From NCBI GenBank assembly GCA_021234155.1, contig JAJEKV010000003.1, positions 22,351,569 through 22,415,568 of the forward strand: 64,000 bases of DNA, written 5' to 3'. This document shows positions 1-11,700 of this stretch, piece by piece. Origin of the DNA: Isoetes taiwanensis. Its lineage: Eukaryota; Streptophyta; Lycopodiopsida; Isoetales; Isoetaceae. The notes under the pieces were generated by a model. The model saw only the letters and a list, made by a program, of their open reading frames with translations, made no database searches and was not told the DNA's origin. The translations under genes and the position numbers were made by a program. How positions within the stretch are numbered: position 1 is the stretch's first letter; each line of letters begins with the position of its first letter.

Positions 1-72
1 CAATTTCTAGTCTATGTGAACTTAGGCGCATGCAAGAGAGAAGCTTCCGCTTTCCTCTACTAAGCTTACTAT

Positions 73-792
73 TTAAATAATCCCCCTTTCCATATAGACT
101 ACCATTGCATTTACTTCTTCCCTGTAAAAGTTTCTTTTTGTCCCAAGATCTCCAACTGGCCACAATTTCAACAAAGATTTACCGGTCACTAAATCTCGAG
201 TCCCTATACTAGATGAAGGCAGATCATCCAGTCCAATGCCCCAATAGCCTGCCCACTCCTCTAAATACTTATACCATCCCACATGGGATTGGATTTTAGA
301 TTCTTGCAAGGCTTGTCTCGGCAATCTGTGGTCTTCTAATTTTTGTATTCTACCAAAGTACTCCAGTGTTTGACAAAGGGCTTCCACTTCAAGCGGATAC
401 ATACCTGTTTCTGCAAGCAACATCTCATATGGGGTCTGAGTTTTAACTCCCAATTCTTCAAGCAAGAAACGCTTTTGAACCTTTTCTACTTCCTTCCACT
501 TTGATCGTGCAAGACCAGGACCCCAGACCATGCAACCATACAGTACCACTGTTTGAACCAATGTCCAAAACATTAATTTACGGAGGTGCCAACTCCAGAT
601 ATGGTTATGTCTGCAATAGCTGAGCATATGATATAATGCCCTTAGCCCCCCTGATATTCTCTTGCGAACTCCGCTATTCCATTTATAGTTATTTGTCAAC
701 TCTATGCCCAAATACTTGTATGATTTTACCTGTTCCAAAATCTCTCCATCAAATTCCATATCCGCTTTTTGGCGAGATCCCATCACCATCAC
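73..792 (-). pseudogene. LINE ORF2, region after the RT palm
   Basis: This 239-residue block follows the palm after a frameshift. It holds the conserved YKYLGIELTNN segment that follows RT motif D in this clade and LYGCMVWGP near residue 85, shared with the LINEs at 57 kb (GVEVWGP) and 63.5 kb (YGVEVWGP). It ends at a stop at 73-75. Whether that stop is the true ORF2 end or another nonsense change cannot be decided, because the 3' end lies outside the window. Confidence 0.85.
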
Positions 793-1091
793 CTTCGTTT
801 TCCTTTATTCACATTCATACCAGCATAGACACAAAATTTCTCAAGTTCTTGAAGAAGTTTTTGCAAACCCTTTGGTGTTTGAGAAACAAGTACCACGTCA
901 TCAGCATAAAGCAAAAGCTTTAAAACATATGTACCTAGCTGGACACCAGCATCTTCCTTTGCGAGCCATGCTTCAAGCTCGTCAATAAAAAGTCCAAACA
1001 GAGTAGGTGATAATGGACACCCTTGTTTTATACCCACATTGCTTGCGATTTTTTCTGGGCCTTCCATTGGAAATGACAATTGTACCAACAC
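789..1091 (-). pseudogene. LINE ORF2, reverse transcriptase palm (YADD)
   Basis: This block continues the upstream ORF in the same frame after the TGA at 1104-1106. It carries GIKQGCPLSPTLFGLFIDEL and LLLYADDVVLV, the reverse transcriptase active-site box with both catalytic aspartates intact. It ends near 789. The next block starts at 792 in a different frame, so one frameshift separates the palm from the thumb. The copy cannot make a full ORF2 protein. Confidence 0.88.
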
Positions 1092-1103
1092 CTTCTCATA
1101 GAG

Positions 1104-3002
1104 TCATGCAACCCCCTTATGCAACTCCTTTGGAATTTCCAATCTAGCCATTCTGTCTCCCATTTTTTTACGCGACACTCTGTCGAATGCTTTGGCAAAG
1201 TCTACGAAACAACAAAAGAAAGCTCTTCCGATGCCCTTTGCCCCTTCCGCCATCACTCTCAAAGTAAACAAATGATCTATAGTAGAGTGATTTTTTCGAA
1301 ATCCTGCCTGACCCAATGCTCTAACATTTTTGTCATCAGCCCATTGGCTTATATAGTTCTCCAAAATAGCACCGAACAATTTGGCCATGACATTGCTTAC
1401 TAAAATTGTACGATAATTACGTACACAATCTGGATCCCCTGCCTTCAAGATGGGTATAACCCGATTAGAACACCATTTTTCAGGAAAGCCATACCTTAAC
1501 GCTTCATTAAAAAGCTCAGCAATTTTTTCATGCACTTGTTCTCCTCCCCACTTTAGCAATTCTATCGCAAAGCCTTCACCATCTCTTGCCTTCCCATTAG
1601 CAAGCTTTCGTAGAGCATATTGTACGTCTACGGCATTAAATATATCAGCAACATCTTCCTCTATTATTTCCATGGGCTCGCTCCCAGAAACTGTGTACAA
1701 CTCTCTAACAAAATCCAAAAGTTCATCCCTGCTAAAAGCGCCTGGTGCAATAGGGGCAGGTTTCATTCTTCTCCAAAATGTACTAGGGCAATTATTTATT
1801 TCAATAAACAATTTCTCCTGCCAACGCATTTCCCACTCGGCTGCCTTTTGCTTTGTTAGCTGCTTAAATACCCGCTTTGCTTCTGTCTTATCCAAAGACT
1901 GGTATACATCATGCTTCGCCGCTGCACATTCCTCATCCCACCACTTCTGGTTTTTCTGTTTAGATTTCTTAGTCTGTCCAAATACCTGCATGCCTACTTC
2001 TAATAGAGTTTTCATAAGAAGCTCATTCTTTTCAGATAAAGTATCTGGCCAGTGAAGCATTGGGAAGACCTTCTCCACCATATCTGCAAAATCTCTTGCT
2101 TTATCACATTTAAGTTTGAGGCGGCCAATTGGCACAGGATGCTGTGACTCAATTTGCATTTGTACATGTATTTTAAATCTCAAAGCTGCATGATCTGACT
2201 CCACTTCAATAGCTATATGAAAGTCTTGTACTACCTTCTTTGCTAGCGGTTCTCCCAATAAATAGTCCACTACACTGGTACCTTGTGGGCGTATGCATGT
2301 AAAAGACCCAGAAGCAGGAAAACAAGGCAAACCATTATAAATGACTAAATCCAATGACTCACAGAATTGTAATAACTGGTGGCCCATATTATTCTCCTCT
2401 TTATCTTCAGAGCATCTAATCCAACCTGCCTGCATAAGATCCTCTGCAGCCATCTCTGGCATCCATAAGTCTTGTATGCCTTCTACATGAATACTTGCTT
2501 GTTTCTGGCCAATGCGACCATTAAAATCTCCTGCAATAAACACTTGCCCTTTCTTTTTAAATTTAGAAACATCCAAAGCTAAATTCAGAAGTGGATCAGC
2601 AGCACATGGGCCTCCATGGACGTATATATGACTATCCAAAGGCGCAAAATAAACAACAGCTAAGAACATTGAGAGGCATCCTTTGATTTCCAGCCATATA
2701 TATTGGTTAAATTTGCATACCTTCACAATACTTACATTTCTCGTAATTGCATTTCGGATGTAACAGGCTATGCCTCCAAATCCCCTTCCACGTCCTGGCC
2801 CTTTCTGATTCCATGCAGATTGAAGCAAAGTAAAACCTCGTAATTCTCCTAATCTGGCTGTTTCATGTTCCCATGTTTCCAATAAAATAAGCACATCAAG
2901 ATCAGATAGCATTTGCTCTATTACTACTCGTTTTCTCTCATTATACCCTACTATTCTTTGTAGACTGAGGCGCTTCCAGACATAGCAACAACAAGACGTC
3001 AC
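1104..3002 (-). pseudogene. LINE ORF2, endonuclease plus N-terminal reverse transcriptase
   Basis: This 632-residue open stretch begins inside an exonuclease-endonuclease-phosphatase (EEP) domain. The visible active-site motifs are LLETWE near residue 40, AGDFNGR near 155 and SDHAALRF near 265. These are the endonuclease that nicks target DNA for target-primed reverse transcription. A basic linker rich in Lys and Trp follows, then the start of the reverse transcriptase with PILKAGDP, the NYR block, QAGFRKNHSTIDH and FVDFAKAFDRV (catalytic Asp of RT motif A). It ends at a TGA. The next reading block at 1091 is in the same frame, so this is a simple nonsense change. The first Met is not an authentic start, because the usual N-terminal residues of the domain are missing. 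Confidence 0.9.
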
Positions 3003-4184
3003 GGGGATTTTGTTGACCTTTCATGGTTGGTTAGCTCAATATTTGCTGATTCAATGGTTTGACAGGCCAGTTTGGCTCGTAATTAGTACAATGTTCGGAG
3101 TTAATAAAAGCACATGGTAATCAACCATAACCATAAATGTCACAAACATGCGTGTTGCCTTGTCATGTATATGTGGCATGTCAAGCCTGATATGAGCTAG
3201 CATCCAGATCTTGAAATGCTAAGCTGATGTGAAGCAAAGGACAATTTGTTACAAGGGCAGGTTAATTCTCCAACTCAGACCTGGAAAATGTGCAAGCGAT
3301 TTTCTGGACCTCATTTTTTTTCTTCTCGTGATGGCCACAATGCTTGAGGTGAGTATATCATTTTACATCCTTATACAAAGATACAAGGCTATCATCATGT
3401 ATTCGTCAAAAGATGGAATTGAATTTCAGCTTTGGGAGATTGATATTTACCTTCGCATATATATTCCTCTGAACATCAAGCAAACATTTAGTGCTTCTCT
3501 CTCCCTCAGTTACTGTGTCTGAGCATTGCATGCCATATCATGAATTTTTATAATAAAGAATAAGTACAAATTTTTGTTCCTCTATGCACCACAAAACTGC
3601 ATCTTCGCCACAATAAGATTGTTATTGTGCCTTTTGAACATTTCGTTTTGTTCCCAGCCTTTCTGAGATACTATGTGCTTGATGTAGATAGTTCGACAAT
3701 TTTTCTCATGCAGCAACGACATCGTAGCTGTATGTAAAATACATGGGCCTGTACAATTTCCATTACTGATGTAACTACACGAAGCATTCTTCATGAATGG
3801 CTAATGTGTTTTAGACAAAGAACATAATCACGTTAATCCCAATTGCTCTAGGCACTGAGCTTCGCAAGCCTCTTCTTGGTCCATATACAATTCATAAACA
3901 AAAGAAAACAAAACAACACAAAACAAAACCCCCATTCAAACCATTAATAAGCCCTGACACATGAAATGATCTAACAAGAACCATGAAAACGAAACGACGA
4001 CAAGAAACATGAAAACACACCTTTGGGCCACCGGAGGGCAACCCGTCGTGCGCATCAGGTTGTTTTCCCTTGGTTCTGCACCGCAATCTAAATGCAGCGG
4101 AGTGTGCCACGTGTCATGAAGCTAGATAGATAGCACTGCCAATGCCGGATTTGGGAAACGACATCAAATACTGTTCAGTTTCTT
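3003..4184. other. No recognisable gene
   Basis: Only short ORFs with low-complexity or hydrophobic translations are seen. No domain, splice-bounded exon or repeat is supported. Confidence 0.6.
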
Positions 4185-4189
4185 GTGTT
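4185..4189. repeat. Copia target-site duplication, left (GTGTT)
   Basis: GTGTT lies directly before the 5' LTR and again directly after the 3' LTR at 8750-8754. Five-base duplications are typical of LTR retrotransposon integration. Confidence 0.9.
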
Positions 4190-4542
4190 TGTTGAATACA
4201 CTTGGCATGTTCAGCCTGTACACGCGTGGCAGTGAAGGGCAATGACAAGTGAAGGTCTGGATGTGCAGATCGAACGAAAGAAAAAAGGGAATGACGAAAC
4301 AGGGCTGGTGAGTGAGCGCAGGTGAAACCAACGGAGTGGAGGCCAAATAGGTGAAAAGAAGTGCCAAGGGCGAGGGGAGAGGGTGCGCACACTCGAGGGC
4401 GGGGATTGGAGGAGTGAAGCCGAGAACAAGCGTGAGGGCAACGGCCAAGGAGCGAGCCTAGTCAAGAATCCAAGGTCAAGCTTGGGCTGTCGGGTGCAAA
4501 AGGTACTGTGGCTAAGCATCTATTTGATTTCTAAATCCATCA
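4190..4542 (+). repeat. Copia 5' LTR
   Basis: Begins TGTTGAATACAC and ends CCATCA, one base before the PBS. The first ~180 bp and last ~95 bp are identical or nearly so to the 3' LTR. A central block at about 4365-4470 carries a dense cluster of substitutions and small indels. Confidence 0.94.
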
Positions 4543-4543
4543 G

Positions 4544-4555
4544 TGGTATCAGAGC
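4544..4555 (+). promoter_or_regulatory. Primer-binding site (initiator Met-tRNA)
   Basis: TGGTATCAGAGC directly follows the 5' LTR and is complementary to the 3' end of plant initiator Met-tRNA, which primes minus-strand cDNA synthesis. Confidence 0.93.
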
Positions 4556-4974
4556 TAGGCTTTGATCGGGTAGGAGATGCTGGGGTATTCAAATTAGATT
4601 GCTTGTGTATTTGCGAAAACAAATTGGAGAAGTGATTCAACGCTGGGCAGGCTGGATAATAGAGGTCGGAGCTGCTGTTGAGGTGACGTTGTCTGTACTA
4701 AGTCCAGGTGTTGATTCGGATTAAGAGTTGAAAATCAAAGGTTTCAAGGCAGCATACAGTCGGATTTGCCAAAGACAAAGTCGATGAAGGGAAGATTCGC
4801 GGCAGGAGGATTTATTGTTCAGCATCCGTTTTACCGATTCGGCACGTAAGGATTTGGCGAATTTTGCACGGGGAAGAATATCTGTTGTAAACCCAGTAGA
4901 GCTGGAAGTTCGTGAGGATTCGCATTCTAGGAGGTGGCTTATAGACACAAAGGTACACAAGCAACTTTTTCATC

Positions 4975-6117
4975 ATGGCAAGCGGACATAAGGTATATTG
5001 TTGCAAAGGCTTGAGGGAAAAACAGTGGAGACGGATCAGAAGGTCGATGTTTGAATACAAGAAAAGGGAGATAGCACTTGAAAGCGAGAAATTAACAACT
5101 ATTGGAGCAGTTGGTCATACACAAAGGAGTAAGAATGTATTGACCCTAGATTGTGGAGCTGAGGTTACTGTTGTGAATTCATGCGAGATGTTACGGGGTT
5201 TTCAGAAAGGTGAGAGGCCTGGAGTAGTTCAAATGGGGAATGGAATACTTGAGGAAGTCTCTGAACGAGGAAATCTTGAATTATTAAGGGAAGGTAAACC
5301 TGTTGTCAATGTGCCAAATGCATTGTATGTACCGGGTATGTTCTTTAATTTATTATCAGTAGCAAATCTGGTAGACGATGGTTTTGAGTTGAGATTTCAC
5401 AAGACTGGTTGCAAATTTATAAAAGAGGGTGTGAAAACATTTGAGGCTCAAAGAAACGGAAATTTATTTGAGTTGAATGTGAATGCTATTAACAAAGTTT
5501 CAGTAGTAGACGATATACATACTTGGCATTTGAGAATGGCGCATGTAAATTATAACAGTATTAAAATTGCAAGAAAGCATAATTTGTTAAATGGATTGAC
5601 ATTTGTTGATGAAGAACATGGAGTATGTGAATCTTGCATGCTAGGCAAGCAGGCTAGACTTCCCTTCAAAAATAAAGGACGGCGAGCATCTAAGCTGCTT
5701 GAGTTGGTACATTCTGATGTGTGTGGACCTATGCAAGTACAGAGTCTTGGAGGCAAGTTTTATTTTGCTACATTTATAGATGATTTCAGTAGACGCACAA
5801 AGTGTTATTATCTGCGTTCGAAAGATCAAGTATTCAATGCCTTCCAGCTTTATGTCGCAGAGGTGGAACGTGAGACATCTTCACGTGTAAAATCATTGAG
5901 GTCGGATCTTGGTGGCGAATACAGGTCAAGTGAATTTATAAGATTTTGTCAGATGCGTGGAATTAAGAGGCGATACATGTCGCTATACACCTCGCCAGAA
6001 TGGTGTTTGAGGCGTAAAAATCGCACCATTATGGATGCAGCCAGATGTATGTTGAAGCATCTTTGGATTACCCAATTACACCGGGGGAGAAGCGTAGCAA
6101 CTGCCGCTATATACTGA
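4975..6117 (+). pseudogene. Copia pol: protease and integrase
   Basis: This 380-residue ORF starts at the protease: LDCGAEVTVV near residue 58 matches the D[ST]GA active-site box with Cys in place of Ser or Thr. The GAG-pre-integrase zinc region follows (HTWHLRMAHVNYN, CESCMLGK), then the integrase core with SDVCGPM and LRSDLGGEY, which carry the first two catalytic aspartates. The third catalytic residue, the Glu of the usual SERKNR motif, reads as Arg in LRRKNR, so strand transfer would be lost. The ORF ends in a TGA that lies in the same frame as the next block. No gag domain precedes it, and the Met at 4975 is arbitrary. Confidence 0.9.
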
Positions 6118-6120
6118 AAC

Positions 6121-6333
6121 GTGCTGCCAACAAATGCTTTGAAGGGAGGTGTTCCTGAGGAAATATGGTCTGGAAAAAGACAGTCTGTTGAACGATTGAA
6201 GATTTATGGGTGTTTGGCCTATATGTTAGTTCCAGAGGAGCTGCGTAGGAAATTGGATAACAGAAGTATTCCAACCTTCTTGGTAGGATATGATGAGGAA
6301 ACCAATGGCTATAGGCTATATGACCACTCGTAA
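6121..6333 (+). pseudogene. Copia pol: integrase C-terminal part
   Basis: Same frame as the preceding ORF, directly after the TGA at 6115-6117. LPTNALKGGVPEEIWSG, LKIYGCLAYM and FLVGYDEETNGYRLYD are the conserved segment after the Copia integrase core. Past the stop at 6331-6333, a shifted frame near 6358 reads DVVFDEA, the usual next block. This confirms a frameshift between 6310 and 6360. Confidence 0.85.
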
Positions 6334-6538
6334 CACATAAAATACACGCGTTAGCGTAGACGTTGTATTTGATGAGGCAATATTGTATAAAGATAGGAAG
6401 AGTCCGGACGAAGCAAGAAGAAGCGAATGGGTTCCAATAGAATCTTTTGAAGAGGATACGTAAAAGGAAAAGGAAAAGGGAGGAAGTAGCGAGCAGCCAA
6501 ATCCGGGTGATGGATGACTCGGATGTTGAACCGATGAG

Positions 6539-6880
6539 GTGCATGAGATCGTGAGGTCGATAGTGCACCGCATACAATCGGAGATGGAGCACGAGGAGGT
6601 GCATGAGGCCTTTGAGGCCGATAGTGCAATCGAGGAGCATGCAGGTGAGGTGCGCCGTGAGACGCAGGAAGAGGAAGGAAGAGGAGTAAGGGGGAGGTAC
6701 ACACGTCGTAAAGAGGTCGAGCGCCTCAGAGCAGAACTCCCCTTTGATACAGAGCTATATGGCAGAACAAAGAGGGAGCCAAAGCCAAAGGTGATGTCGT
6801 GTGTTGTAGAACCAAAAACGCTTGAGCAAAGCGGTAATGTGGTCCGACGCAAAGAAATGGAAGGAAGCAATGGAAGGTGA
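6539..6880 (+). pseudogene. Copia pol: acidic linker between integrase and RT
   Basis: The translation is highly charged (EEVHEAFEADSAIEEHAGE and similar) with no catalytic motif. This fits the variable linker between Copia integrase and reverse transcriptase. It is out of frame with the RT start at 6822. Confidence 0.6.
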
Positions 6881-7082
6881 ATTGGACTCTTTTAAGCAAA
6901 CAGGAACATATGAATTGGTGACTAGACCAAAAGACAAGAATGTAGTGGGAAGCAAATGGTTGTTTAAGATCAAAAGAAATGCTGATGGGTCGGTGGAAAG
7001 GTACAAGGCTCGGGCTAGTTGCAAAGGGTTACACACACAGAAGTCGGAATTGATTACAAAGACACCTTTTCACCTATTGTGA
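6822..7082 (+). pseudogene. Copia reverse transcriptase, N-terminal part
   Basis: WSDAKKWKEAMEGELDSFKQ, TYELVTRPKDKNVVGSKWLF and VERYKARASCKG are the opening blocks of the Copia-type RT. The frame is lost near 7020; a parallel frame at 7019-7140 continues with DYKDTFSPIVKLTSVR. At least one indel is therefore present. Confidence 0.85.
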
Positions 7083-7130
7083 AGCTCACAAGTGTAAGGA
7101 TGTCACGGCACTTGCGGTTCGCAGAGAAAC

Positions 7131-7409
7131 ATGGACATAGAACACATGGACGTCAAGACTGCATTCCTAAATGGCGACTTGGAAGAGGAAATATACATGG
7201 AGCAGCCAGAAGGGTATGAGAAAGGCACTAATATGGTTTGCAGGCTAAAAAAGGCCATTTATGGATTAAGGCAGGCAGCAAGGCAGTGGTACTTGTGTAT
7301 GAACAAGTTCTTGATATCCGCTGGCTTTATAAAGTCAAGACCCGGAAGGCAATCTATACATGTGGAAAGAAGGAGACAAATGCCTGATTATGGCATTGTA
7401 TGTAGATGA
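7131..7409 (+). pseudogene. Copia reverse transcriptase, central part
   Basis: MDVKTAFLNGDLEEEIYMEQ holds the first catalytic aspartate (motif A) and IYGLRQAARQWY is motif B. The frame shifts again near 7330-7360, where the following block begins. Confidence 0.88.
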
Positions 7410-7890
7410 CTGCGTCATTGCAAGCAATGACAGAGAATGGATGGCCAAATGCAAAATGCTATTAAAAAGACGCTTCCAAATGACAGATGTCGGAGAACTA
7501 AAAAAGCTGCTAGGGATGGAAGTCCAAAGAGTCGGGCTTAAAGGGGAGCTGTACCGACGACCGGGAGCGAAGATATCGAAAAAGATGTTAAATAAATTTA
7601 GGATGCAAGATTGCAATCCTGCTAAAACCCCCATTGCGCCAGGTACAAGGATTAGTAGTGAGATGAGCCCCAAGACTGCATTAGAGATGAAAGAAATGAA
7701 GAAAAGGCCTTATCGCGAAATGGTCGAAGCTCGCTTTATCTTTATAAATTGCACTAGGCGGATATTGCATATGCGATCAATTTGTTTGGCAGATATAATA
7801 ATAATCCGGTATACAACATTGGATAGCCGCCAAACGAGTTTTGAGATATTTGAAGGGGACGATCACCATGGCATCCATTTTACGCAGTGA
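7360..7890 (+). pseudogene. Copia reverse transcriptase, YVDD block, into RNase H
   Basis: ALYVDDCVIAS holds the RT active-site dyad, followed by LKKRF-like and GELKKLLGMEV (the usual ..DLGELKYFLGIEV segment) and the CNPAKTPIAPG block. Beyond about 7720 the frame drifts. In a neighbouring frame near 7825 the IAAKRVLRYLKGT segment that leads into RNase H can be read. Confidence 0.88.
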
Positions 7891-8045
7891 TGGACATGAA
7901 CTAACAAAGTTATCTGCAGATGCTTGATTGGGGAGGAGACATAGACGACGAAAAAATCCACATCGGGGTAACGCGTGTGCAAAATCGAAACACAAAGAAT
8001 ATCATGGGCATGTAAAAAGCGTGAATGCGTGGCCAAATCTAGTGT

Positions 8046-8383
8046 TTGAAGCGAGAATATGTGGCGATCTCCTTAGCGGCTTCCGAAAATTGTATGGCTA
8101 AGAAGAATGCTCGTGAAAATAGGTCATCTGAAAAAGGGCCAACTGCTTTTATTGTGACAATAGAAGTGGAGTGGCGATGTGCAAGAATCCCACATGCCAT
8201 TCTAGAACCAAACATATTCGTATACATCATCATTTCGTAAGGGATGAAGTAGAAAGAGGGGAAATAGAAGTAAGGCATATCTCGACACATGAGCAGCAGG
8301 CAGACATGCTCACAAAGGCATTGACGGAGACGAAGTTGAAATTAGCAAAGGAGCAAGTTGGCATTCTGGAGTGTACAGGCTGA
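8046..8383 (+). pseudogene. Copia RNase H, C-terminal part (two frames)
   Basis: The first frame (8046-8240) reads KREYVAISLAASE, matching the EAEYVA...E catalytic region. The second (8171-8383) reads HSRTKHIRIHHHFVRD, EVRHISTHEQQADMLTKAL and ends KLGI-like before the stop. The two overlap, showing another frameshift. The ORF stops just before the polypurine tract. Confidence 0.87.
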
Positions 8384-8391
8384 GGGGGAGA
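8381..8391 (+). promoter_or_regulatory. Copia polypurine tract
   Basis: TGAGGGGGAGA lies immediately before the 3' LTR and would prime plus-strand synthesis. Confidence 0.85.
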
Positions 8392-8749
8392 TGTTGAATA
8401 CACTTGGCATGTTCAGCCTGTACACGCGTGGCAGTGAAGGGCAATGACAAGTGAAGGTCTGGATGTGCAGATCGAACGAAAGAAAAAAGGGAATGACGAA
8501 ACAGGGCTGGTGAGTGAGCGCAGGTGAAACCAACGGAGTGGAGGCCAAATAGGTGAAAAGAAGTGCCGAAGCAGTAGGAGAGGGTGCAGACACTCTGAGG
8601 GCGCCGGATTGGAGGAGTGAAGCTGAGAACAAGCAGTAGTGGGCAACGAAGCCAAGGAGCAGAGCCGGTCAAGAATCCAAGGTCAAGCTTGGGCTGTCGG
8701 GTGCAAAAGGTACTGTGGCTAAGCATCTATTTGATTTCTAAATCCATCA
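8392..8749 (+). repeat. Copia 3' LTR
   Basis: TG...CA, 358 bp, followed by the second GTGTT (8750-8754). It differs from the 5' LTR mainly in one central block of about 110 bp. Confidence 0.94.
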
Positions 8750-8754
8750 GTGTT

Positions 8755-11700
8755 GCGGCAGAGGGATATGGGCGATATCTTCCCATGGGGGATTTGCAAC
8801 ATCTGCTGTTGTAGTCTTCTGTTCTTTTAAGTTTTTTAAGTTATTCAAATATGAAAGTGAATTAAGAAGCAGGGATCGTTATCAATTAATTTGTCCAAAA
8901 GCCTCTTTTTGGAACACTGGAAGTGCAACAATCATCTAGTCGAGCAAGCTGAAGAATCTGGCCGACTTGCTAATTAGGAGGTCCGCATTGATGGCATTTG
9001 GCTCCATCCTAGTTGTTCCAATGCCAGATTGTCCTGATATTGCCACAGCTGGAAAAGGGAAAAAGTTCGTGTATAAACAGAGGCCACGAGAAATAGCAAG
9101 AGGGTCAGTTGTTAATCGACAGACAGAAGCTTGCTGGATGTGTTGCAGATGCAAGCAATCCCCATAGCTTCTTAGCTCCATCAAAAATATGGGGCACGAT
9201 CTGGGGAACATGCTCTGATTTGCCATAGGAAATTCCAGCAGACTTATTTGGCGCTCTGTACTGAGGCACAATCTCTATCTGCCAGCCGCAGAAATAGATG
9301 TATTTGTCTGTTCTTGGCGTCCAGAAGCCGAAAATGAGCACGATGGATCGACCCTTTGCCAAATCTTCCCCGATGTTTTATTTTGCTCACGACAGTGCTA
9401 CAGAGGAAGGGGAAGGAACTGTAGTCTGGGTTGCAGAGCGAAGGAAAATAGAAATCTGAGCTCCGGTGATGGAGCATCTTTCTCTAATTAGCAGAAAAAT
9501 GGCCGAAGGTCTGAAAATAATGGGATCGATTTACAGGCATAAAAAGGCAGATTCGTGCATCAGTGATGGCGATGGCGGTAAACTCTTTCATTTCGTTCGA
9601 TTTCTTACTTCTCGTTGTATGTGCAAACCCACTGTAATCTCTGGTGCAGAAACTCGGTTTCATGGCCAAGGAAAAAGCCTTGCATGCCAAGGACCTATGC
9701 ATTAGAAGAACCATGGGTGAATTAATTATGTAGTAAAATATATATTTATGCATATTCTGGCAGATGCCACAAGGTGTTCTGCGCAGAGACTTGCCCTCCT
9801 GTTTCAACTACAAAATCACAAAGCAACAATGAGAAAAAATGGCACGCACGCCAAACCTTCATCTATCTATATATCTATACAAGTATTTGTACTATCAGTG
9901 GGTTTATCAAATATGGTTTATCAACATCTGTAAGTAAAGTTCAAGATTAAGAAGATCAGCATATGCCTATGAATGTGAATCAATTGTAAAGTTAGAAGGA
10001 AACTTTGAAGTAAAAGCCAAAGAGGAACATTCATCAGTAAAGGATCGCAAAAGAAACATACACGAGAGATTCCAGGCTGGTTCTGAAGTTTGTAGTTTAA
10101 ATAAAATGTCGATTCATGTTGTCGTGTTCGTAGGTGGAATGATAAATCAGATGCGAAGTGCATTTTTTCTGTGTGCACATGCATTAATAGATAGATATAT
10201 AGAAGATAGAGAGAAGGGAAGATGACGTTAAGTACATTAATCAGCTCCTTATAATCCCTGGATCCACAAACGAGTCGGGAGGGAGGAAGAACTCGACAAA
10301 TTTGTTAGCACATATACACATATGCCTTCCAATTTTCTTGGGCTACTATTTTTATCAAAAACGTTATGCACATATGCATGTGCAGAACTTTAAATGAAGG
10401 GAACATAGTCGTCGAGATAATGCTAACTATGCACATTAAAGAAGAGACACAATCTTAAAATTAAAAATGAATTCCTTTCTATCTCCTTATTATGGAGTGC
10501 TATCAACAAATTTTTTTTTGAACAATGGACTGAATGACATTTCACCAATCTTCTAAGAACATTTTTGAGGGTTCACACCAATTGAGCAATTGAGGAATCG
10601 GATTTGTTTTTTATAGGGGAGCAAGAATATGAATTTCATAATGATTTTAACTTAAACATTGTTTCCAAAAATTTACAAATCCCATTCAAACTGAAAATAT
10701 GCTTTTAGATTCGAAAAGATTGCCTAAATATCCCCCTAGATTCTTTCAAGTCATCATGATGACATGATGCCAAATGATTGCTAACCCATGAATTATGAGA
10801 CATGATTGCTAACCCATGAATTTTCTCTACATTTTTCTAGTACCACTCCCTTGTGCTAATATCTATTTGTCTTGGTATATACCACAATGGTCTTTCAAAA
10901 GGTTTGTAGATTCCTTTCATTTGTTTCTAGAAGTAGTATGATTAACCAAGCAATGAACTGCAGAAATGTTAGTCTGTTTTGCTGTTAATTCTTTGTTTGT
11001 CTTTGCCAAAAAAAAAGCCTTTGGAATTGACATCCTAATTTTATGTTGGCTCCAAATTGCAACTATGACTGCAAGAACTTCACCCAATATGCACAACTTA
11101 GGAAGCAACATGTACAGCTGCCTTCACCTCAGAAATAGAGCTGCCTTCACCTCAGAAATAGAGCTCTGATCAATTTTTCCCACTCTTAAGAAGTTAATAG
11201 AAGGTAAATTACATTAAATAATCCGTCAAAAGAGCCATAAGAGCTAGCACTCACTTTCTGCTCATTGTCACAAGATATTCAGAATATTGAACTCAATAAC
11301 TAAGGACATGCTTGCCTTTGTCAAATCTGTCTTCTAAAAACGACAATCACTTTTTGCAGCGTGGTTTTTAAGAAGGCAACCAATGGCAGATGGCAGCATC
11401 ATATGGCAGCATCTCGACATGTAGACTACACACTGGATATCCAACACAATGACATTAACAAAGACTAGGGAACAAAATCAATGGCCATTATCTGGTAGTC
11501 AATGGCTCCTCTATAGATAGAGGCCACATTCTGTGGAAGAGGGTTAAAGCAGATTTACCAATTTAGAAAAATAACCCAACGAACTTTCCAATGAAGACTT
11601 CAAGTTCAAACAATGGAGATTATATGGTGACTTCACGCGTATAAAAGCTATCGTCCCTAATATTGCATGCAAAAATGGGTTGAGTCTAAATTTTAGCTTG

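Larger units (their letters stand above)
1..3002 (-). mobile_element. LINE (non-LTR retrotransposon), 5'-truncated, copy 1
   Basis: The minus strand carries a plant-type LINE ORF2 in order: apurinic/apyrimidinic-like endonuclease, reverse transcriptase and the region after the palm. It is broken into three pieces by an in-frame TGA (1104-1106) and a frameshift near 790. The first residues of the endonuclease (a SWNCRG-type start, present in the LINE at 59.8 kb) and any ORF1 are absent, so the copy is truncated near 3002. Its 3' end lies beyond base 1. The same clade recurs at 56.5-61.8 kb and 62.9-64.0 kb, sharing the GxKQGCPLSPTLFGL motif. Base composition is AT-rich, unlike the GC-rich copy at 57-61 kb. 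Confidence 0.9.
4190..8749 (+). mobile_element. Copia LTR retrotransposon, full structure, decayed coding
   Basis: The element has two LTRs (353 and 358 bp) with TG...CA ends, an initiator Met-tRNA primer-binding site, a polypurine tract and a GTGTT target duplication. The domain order is protease, integrase, reverse transcriptase, RNase H, which defines the Copia superfamily. A gag region is missing: only about 430 bp separate the PBS from the protease ORF, with no zinc knuckle. The pol frame is cut by stops and several frameshifts, so the copy is dead. Confidence 0.95.

Noticed and set aside
1450-2055. 201-codon plus-strand ORF
   Set aside because: Antisense of the LINE ORF2 on the other strand.
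3229-3522. 97-codon plus-strand ORF
   Set aside because: Low-complexity hydrophobic translation, no splice context, no motif; likely chance.
4114-4519. Long minus-strand ORFs across the Copia LTR, recurring at 8310-8726
   Set aside because: They are antisense readings of the two LTRs and recur only because the LTRs are duplicated.
9105-9362. 85-codon minus-strand ORF considered as a host exon
   Set aside because: No recognised motif, no clear splice sites and no neighbouring exons; mentioned only in the gap description.
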